From assembly GCA_015487535.1 (NCBI GenBank), contig WFPN01000244.1, forward strand, positions 1 through 9,483: 9,483 nucleotides of DNA, in the 5' to 3' direction. The notes beneath the pieces were generated by a model. That model was not told the DNA's origin. It searched no databases and worked only from the letters and a program-made list of their open reading frames with translations. Position 1 is the stretch's first letter. Every line of letters starts with the position of its first letter. Of the stretch, positions 5,771 to 9,483 are shown piece after piece. The translations under genes were made by a program, and so were the position numbers. Source of the DNA: Aquificaceae bacterium (lineage in GTDB: Bacteria > Aquificota > Aquificia > Aquificales > Aquificaceae).

Positions 5771-6433
5771 ATGGGGATAAAGGAAACCGCTAAGGCTTTG
5801 GAGGGGATAGGCTTTAGAGAGATATACAGCATGGAGAAACTGGAGCGGCAAAAAGGATCCCAGTCTGAGGACAGGAAGAGACTGTTGGAAGAACACTTCA
5901 GTTCTTTCAGGGACTGTACAAAGTGCGACCTTCACAAGAGCAGAACGCAGGTGGTGTTCGGAGATGGGGACCCCTACTCTCCCGTTGTCTTCGTGGGGGA
6001 GGCTCCTGGAGAGGACGAGGATATTCAGGGGAGGCCCTTTGTAGGTAGAGCGGGAAAGTATCTGAACAAAAAGATAGAGGAGGTTCTGGGCCTGAAGCGG
6101 GAAGAGGTTTACATAACAAACGTCTGCAAGTGCAGGCCTCCGGGGAACAGGAAACCTACTCCTGTAGAGATAAGGTCCTGCTTCCCTTACCTGAAGAAGG
6201 AGATAGAGATAATACAGCCGAAGGTCATTTGTTGCCTCGGTGCCACGGCGGGTGAGGGAATTCTGGGAAAGAAGCTCTCGATAACTAAGGTCAGGGGAAA
6301 CGTTTATCCCTATCCATACGACCCTAAAATAAAGGTCCTCCTCACGTACCACCCTGCCTACATACTGAGAAATCCCGCCGCCGATAGAGAGTTTGTGGAG
6401 GATTTAGGCAAGCTGAAAGATCTGATCGGCTAG
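5771..6433 (+). CDS. Family-4 uracil-DNA glycosylase (Fe-S)
   Basis: A 220-aa base-excision repair enzyme that removes uracil arising from cytosine deamination, an important lesion at high temperature. The [4Fe-4S] ligands fit C49, C52, C121 and C137 (CTKC, then KCRPPGNR, then SC), with the 16-residue step between the last two seen in the family. Motif A is GEAPGEDED (77-85), QGRPFVGRAG (86-95) follows, and the catalytic-loop motif is HPA (H194-A196) in TYHPAYILRNP. Residues 1-45 are an N-terminal helical extension of the kind found in many longer family-4 members (formerly annotated as SPO1 DNA-polymerase-like). ATG 5771 directly abuts the upstream stop, with GGGG 4 nt before it. Its stop overlaps the stop of the convergent nuclease gene. 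Confidence 0.94.
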   Translation: MGIKETAKALEGIGFREIYSMEKLERQKGSQSEDRKRLLEEHFSSFRDCTKCDLHKSRTQVVFGDGDPYSPVVFVGEAPGEDEDIQGRPFVGRAGKYLNKKIEEVLGLKREEVYITNVCKCRPPGNRKPTPVEIRSCFPYLKKEIEIIQPKVICCLGATAGEGILGKKLSITKVRGNVYPYPYDPKIKVLLTYHPAYILRNPAADREFVEDLGKLKDLIG

Positions 6434-7413
6434 GGCCTGAGCTTTGAGAGCAGGGCCCTCCTTATCAGTGTCTGGCTTCCGAGCCTTCTTCTAAGTGCGT
6501 TCTCCAAATGCTTTATGGGAAGTAGGTTCTGGGGTGCCCTCCTGTCGGAGAACTCCGTGGAGGCGAACTTAGGAACAAGCCAGGCGGTCAGATCTGCGAT
6601 CTCCTTTGCCCTCTTTAAGCCTATACCTGCGGTAACTTCTAGCCTGGCCACGCCGCTTATCCCTTCGTCCTCACTTATCCTAACGTACCAGGTGAACTTG
6701 TCGAAGCTCTTTGCCCCCTCCCCTTCGAAGGTGGGCTGGGAGTGTATCAAGACTATGGGCGTTCTCTGGCCTAGACCTAGCTCCCTGAATATCCAGGATC
6801 TCTCGTTTGGAACGTACCTTCTCTTATGCTTCTTGACGTATCCGACGAAGGGAAGTTCCTTTACTTTAGCGCTGTAATGGACGGTCCCGTCCGTTATCAT
6901 CAGCTTTGGCTTTCTAGACCTGAAGGCCTCCTCTGCCACCTTCGACTCGAGCCTCGCCATAACCTCGTTCACGTATGGAGAGATCTCCTTCTTGGCCTCT
7001 TCTATGAAGAACTCGAGCCTACTTTCCCCCACCTCGATGGTTACGGACTTCTCCTCTATCTCTAGGCCTTTACTCAGGAAGAGGAACCTCCTTATCAGGA
7101 AGTTCTGGAAGGACTCATGGGCTGGGTTAGTCCTACCGTATCTCATGTAGAGGGCACCCGCCCCCAGGGAAACGAAGGCGCCCTCCGAGAAGTTCCCCTC
7201 CTCATCCTCCACGTATATCAGGTTTTCCGTCCTCCTTATCCCGTCCACAAAGACAACGTCCACGTCTTCACACGGAATCCCCTCTAAAGGTTCCCACTCC
7301 TTTAGCTCTATATCCGGATCCCCTATCTCCTCAGACTCTTCCAGGTAGCTCTCTTCAATCTCAAGGATCCGCCAGGTGTCGAAGGAGAACCTATACCTTC
7401 CCAGCAGGGGCAT
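6430..7413 (-). CDS. NurA-like nuclease domain protein
   Basis: A 327-aa protein with the layout of NurA, the 5'-3' DNA end-processing nuclease that normally works with the HerA ATPase in resection. The first acidic motif is VVFVDGIRR (D57), like the NurA aVDGSr strand; the second is LMITDGTVHY (D175), followed by VGYVKKHKRRY (190-200) and the strand WYVRISEDE (242-250). The C-terminus has GVARLEV (254-260) and a RAPQNLLPIKHLE-type helix (292-304), which resembles the region where NurA proteins carry their last conserved residues. The assignment is by motif recognition, moderately sure. ATG 7413 has a strong GGAGG (7424-7420) 6 nt upstream, and the gene overlaps the end of obg by 23 bp, so obg and this gene form one unit. 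No HerA homologue is in the window. Confidence 0.72.
   Translation of the reverse strand: MPLLGRYRFSFDTWRILEIEESYLEESEEIGDPDIELKEWEPLEGIPCEDVDVVFVDGIRRTENLIYVEDEEGNFSEGAFVSLGAGALYMRYGRTNPAHESFQNFLIRRFLFLSKGLEIEEKSVTIEVGESRLEFFIEEAKKEISPYVNEVMARLESKVAEEAFRSRKPKLMITDGTVHYSAKVKELPFVGYVKKHKRRYVPNERSWIFRELGLGQRTPIVLIHSQPTFEGEGAKSFDKFTWYVRISEDEGISGVARLEVTAGIGLKRAKEIADLTAWLVPKFASTEFSDRRAPQNLLPIKHLENALRRRLGSQTLIRRALLSKLRP
6432..6459. terminator. Hairpin at convergent gene ends
   Basis: AGGGCC (6432-6437) pairs with GGCCCT (6454-6459), and an inner GCT/AGC stem (6441-6443 with 6449-6451) closes a 5-nt loop. It begins in the glycosylase stop codon and lies inside the 3' end of the nuclease gene. Neither side is followed by a proper T-run, so it may be only a weak bidirectional terminator or 3'-end stabiliser. 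Confidence 0.3.
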
Positions 7414-8422
7414 TAACCACCTCCTCGTACTTCCTCCACAACAACTGCTTTAACTCCTCTACACCTTCTCCTGTGAGCGCCGAAACTGCATGGAACTCGT
7501 ACCCTCTGCCCTCAAAATACTTCCTAAGCTCTTCCAGATAATTTTTGTTTGAGAGGGCATCTATCTTGTTTGCTACCACTATCTGGGGTTTCTTAGGGAG
7601 CTCCTTACTGTAGAGCTCCATCTCCTTGTTTACGAGCTCGAAGGCTTCAATGGGATCCATCTCTCTGGTATCGGATACATCTATCAGGTGTAGCAGAATT
7701 TTTGTCCTCTCTATATGCCTAAGAAACTCGTGTCCCAGGCCCGCTCCCCTGTGGGCGTTCTCTATCAGCCCCGGTATGTCGGCGAGGACTAGCCTCCTCT
7801 CTTCGTCGAGCTCAAGGACACCGAGGTTAGGTGTTAGGGTCGTGAAGGGGTAGTCGGCCACCTTGGGCCTGGCCTTGGTCAGCCTCGAAAGAAGCGTGGA
7901 CTTGCCCGCATTCGGCAGTCCTATTATCCCCACATCCGCTATCAGCTTCAGCTCCAGAACAACCCATCTCTCCTCACCCTCCTCACCCGGCTCGGCGTAC
8001 CTTGGAGCCTGGTTTGTGGGCGTTGCGAAGTGGGCGTTTCCCCTACCTCCCCTTCCACCCTTGGCGACCACACACCTCTGTCCTTCCTCCACGAGGTCGC
8101 ATATAACCTCTCCCGTCTGTGCGTCTTTGACCACGGTCCCGACGGGAACATATACGAGCAGGTCTTCCCCATCCTTTCCCTTCTGGTTCTTCCCCTTTCC
8201 GTGCTCTCCGCTGGGCGCTTTAAAATGCTTCTTGTACTTGAAGTCCAGTAAGGTATGTTTGCTTGAGGTTGCCACCAGGACCACGTCCCCCCCTTTGCCA
8301 CCGTCCCCTCCTGCCGGACCTCCGCGGGGCCTGTACTTCTCCCTCAAGAAGGCGACCACCCCGTTTCCTCCTTTTCCTCCTTTTACGAATATCTTGACCC
8401 TGTCTATAAACGGACTGCGCAT
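7391..8422 (-). CDS. obg: Obg/CgtA GTPase, ribosome assembly and stress
   Basis: A 343-aa essential-type GTPase that binds the 50S subunit and couples ribosome maturation to guanine-nucleotide status. Residues 1-158 are the glycine-rich Obg fold (VKGGKGGNG, RGGPAGGDGGKGGDV, KGGRGGRGN). The G domain follows: G1 GLPNAGKST (168-176), G2 YPFTTL (191-196), G3 DIPGL (215-219), G4 NKID (285-288) and G5 SAL (314-316). The variable C-terminal OCT domain of the Bacillus protein is absent, giving the short two-domain form. The start MRSPFIDRVKIFVKGG aligns well with family N-termini. There is no Shine-Dalgarno, and a promoter sits right upstream. It is not beside rplU/rpmA, as is common elsewhere, but leads into the NurA-like gene with a 23-bp overlap. 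Confidence 0.97.
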   Translation of the reverse strand: MRSPFIDRVKIFVKGGKGGNGVVAFLREKYRPRGGPAGGDGGKGGDVVLVATSSKHTLLDFKYKKHFKAPSGEHGKGKNQKGKDGEDLLVYVPVGTVVKDAQTGEVICDLVEEGQRCVVAKGGRGGRGNAHFATPTNQAPRYAEPGEEGEERWVVLELKLIADVGIIGLPNAGKSTLLSRLTKARPKVADYPFTTLTPNLGVLELDEERRLVLADIPGLIENAHRGAGLGHEFLRHIERTKILLHLIDVSDTREMDPIEAFELVNKEMELYSKELPKKPQIVVANKIDALSNKNYLEELRKYFEGRGYEFHAVSALTGEGVEELKQLLWRKYEEVVNAPAGKV

Positions 8423-8430
8423 CAGTACTG

Positions 8431-8459
8431 AAGATAGTGGCGAACTTGTCTTTCATCAA
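8431..8459 (-). promoter_or_regulatory. Sigma-70-type promoter of obg
   Basis: On the minus strand, TTGATG (8459-8454) and TATCTT (8436-8431) are separated by exactly 17 bp. The -10 ends 8 nt before the obg ATG, predicting a leader of 0-3 nt. The promoter fills nearly all of the 38-bp gap to the divergent PAS-GGDEF gene and could overlap that gene's 5' end if its start is upstream of 8461. Confidence 0.5.
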
Positions 8460-8460
8460 G

Positions 8461-9483
8461 GTGAAGGGTAATATAAAGGTTGTGGACATAGACTACAGGC
8501 TTATAGTAGAGAACGCGGAGGAGGGGATAGCGATAATTCAGGATGAGAAGATAATCTATGCCAACCCGAGGCTCTGCGAGCTGACAGGCTACACGCGAGA
8601 GGAGATCCTGGGCTTCGATATAAAGGAGGCCATACATCCGGAGGACCTCGAGAGGGTTATAACCAACTTCAGGAACAGGATCGCCGGTAAGGAGGCGGAG
8701 GAGAAGTACGACTTCAGGGTGATAACCAAGAACGGTGAGGTGAAGTGGTTTCACGTGAGACCCGTTGTGATAGAGATCGGCGGCAGACCGGCTACCATGA
8801 ACTTCCTGATAGACGTAACGGACAGGAAGGACTTTGAAAGGAGGCTCTCCATGAGCGAGAAAAATTACAGGGAGCTAGTTGAGAACGTAAACAGCATAGT
8901 TCTGAGGTGGAAGCCCGATGGAACTATAACCTTCATAAATGAGTACGGGGCCTGGTTCTTTGAGTACAAGAGGGAAGAGCTTATAGGGAAAAACGTTCTA
9001 TCCACTATAGTGCCTAAAACGGATACCGAAGGGAGAGACCTACATCTGATGATAAACGATATAGCCAAGAATCCGCAGAGATACATACACAACGAGAACG
9101 AGAACGTTACGGCTACCGGTAGGAGGGTCTTCGTCCTCTGGAGGAACAAGCCTATATTCGACGAGAACGGAGAGCTCTCCGAGATCCTGTCGATAGGATC
9201 CGATATAACAGACAAGAAGAGGATAGAGAAGGAGCTCATGTTCCTGGCCACCCACGATGCCCTCACGGGCATAAAGAACAGGGGTGAGTTCGAGAGAATA
9301 CTCTCGATAGAGATAGGTAAGGCTGACAGGTATAACGAGCCCCTAGCCCTCATACTCTTCGACATAGACAACTTCAAGAAGATAAATGACTCATACGGCC
9401 ACTCTACGGGAGACAAAGTTCTCAAGCGTATAGCTTCCACAGTATCCGGCCTCCTAAGGAACATAGACACCTTCGCCCGCTGG
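8461..9483 (+). CDS. PAS-PAS-GGDEF signalling protein (3' end cut by window)
   Basis: The frame is open to the last base; 341 residues are visible from GTG 8461. PAS 1 spans about 13-125 (RLIVENAEEGIAII, IIYANPRLCELTGYTREEI), PAS 2 about 136-255 (ENVNSIVLRWKPDGTITFIN, ending DITDKKR), and a GGDEF domain begins at about 256 (FLATHDALTGIKNR, FDIDNFKKINDSYGH). The metal-binding D301 and the N309-D310 region are present. The window stops at FARW, exactly where GG(D/E)EF should follow, so diguanylate cyclase activity cannot be confirmed, nor a C-terminal EAL domain excluded. No transmembrane helix is seen, so it should be a cytosolic c-di-GMP sensor. The start is uncertain: after an in-frame TAA (8407-8409) there is no early ATG. 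GTG 8437, TTG 8446, GTG 8461 and GTG 8482 are the options; 8461 sits well before PAS 1, but no clear ribosome-binding site decides it. Confidence 0.9.
   Translation, partial: MKGNIKVVDIDYRLIVENAEEGIAIIQDEKIIYANPRLCELTGYTREEILGFDIKEAIHPEDLERVITNFRNRIAGKEAEEKYDFRVITKNGEVKWFHVRPVVIEIGGRPATMNFLIDVTDRKDFERRLSMSEKNYRELVENVNSIVLRWKPDGTITFINEYGAWFFEYKREELIGKNVLSTIVPKTDTEGRDLHLMINDIAKNPQRYIHNENENVTATGRRVFVLWRNKPIFDENGELSEILSIGSDITDKKRIEKELMFLATHDALTGIKNRGEFERILSIEIGKADRYNEPLALILFDIDNFKKINDSYGHSTGDKVLKRIASTVSGLLRNIDTFARW

Noticed and set aside
5678..6352. Minus-strand frame (224 codons) across the protease/glycosylase junction
   Set aside because: It covers two well-supported genes on the + strand and has no coherent protein features.
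7863..8471. Long + strand frame (202 codons) antisense to obg
   Set aside because: It is the mirror of the glycine- and codon-biased Obg coding sequence, has Pro/Ser-rich low-complexity translation and no domain; obg itself is unmistakable.
8865..9470. Minus-strand frame (201 codons) opposite the PAS-GGDEF gene
   Set aside because: The + strand encodes clear PAS and GGDEF motifs throughout; the antisense translation is Ser/Leu-rich with no recognisable domain.

Overview
The window looks like chromosomal DNA from a thermophilic bacterium, most likely of the Aquificota (Aquifex/Hydrogenivirga type). This is an inference. It rests on heavy use of AGG/AGA for arginine and ATA for isoleucine, charge-rich proteins, gene overlaps of a few bases, and a content that includes a family-4 uracil-DNA glycosylase, a NurA-like nuclease and a CueO/McoA-like multicopper oxidase. 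No tRNA, rRNA, IS element or CRISPR array was seen.

Region 1 (1-5013, all + strand) is an envelope and signalling cluster. It holds the 3' end of an outer-membrane beta-barrel gene, an OmpR-type response regulator, an overlapping sensor kinase without a HAMP domain, a Tat-exported and probably lipid-anchored multicopper oxidase with a complete copper-ligand set, and a secreted cysteine-rich DUF4382-like/DUF5666-like protein. The genes are 2-58 bp apart or overlap. The simplest reading is a two-component system that senses an envelope signal, perhaps copper, and controls a periplasmic metallo-oxidase with its companion surface proteins. The signal is inferred from context only.

Region 2 (about 3850-5350) is noticeably more AT-rich than its flanks. 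It contains the cysteine-rich protein, a 35-nt pure pyrimidine tract between convergent genes, and a small minus-strand gene for a membrane-anchored heptad-repeat coiled-coil protein.

Region 3 (5351-6433, +) holds a JAMM/M67 metallopeptidase followed with no gap by the uracil-DNA glycosylase. It converges on region 4 (8422 to 6430, -), where obg leads into a NurA-like nuclease gene. The two convergent stop codons overlap within one CTAG.

Region 4 is flanked by a divergent gene (8461 to window end, +) for a PAS-PAS-GGDEF protein cut off just before the expected GGDEF signature. At three gene starts (5314-, 5351+, 8422-) a -10-like element lies 6-8 nt before the start codon and no Shine-Dalgarno is evident. 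This suggests leaderless or near-leaderless mRNAs for the first genes of transcription units, whereas three downstream genes (2256, 3850, 7413) have clear GGAGG ribosome-binding sites.
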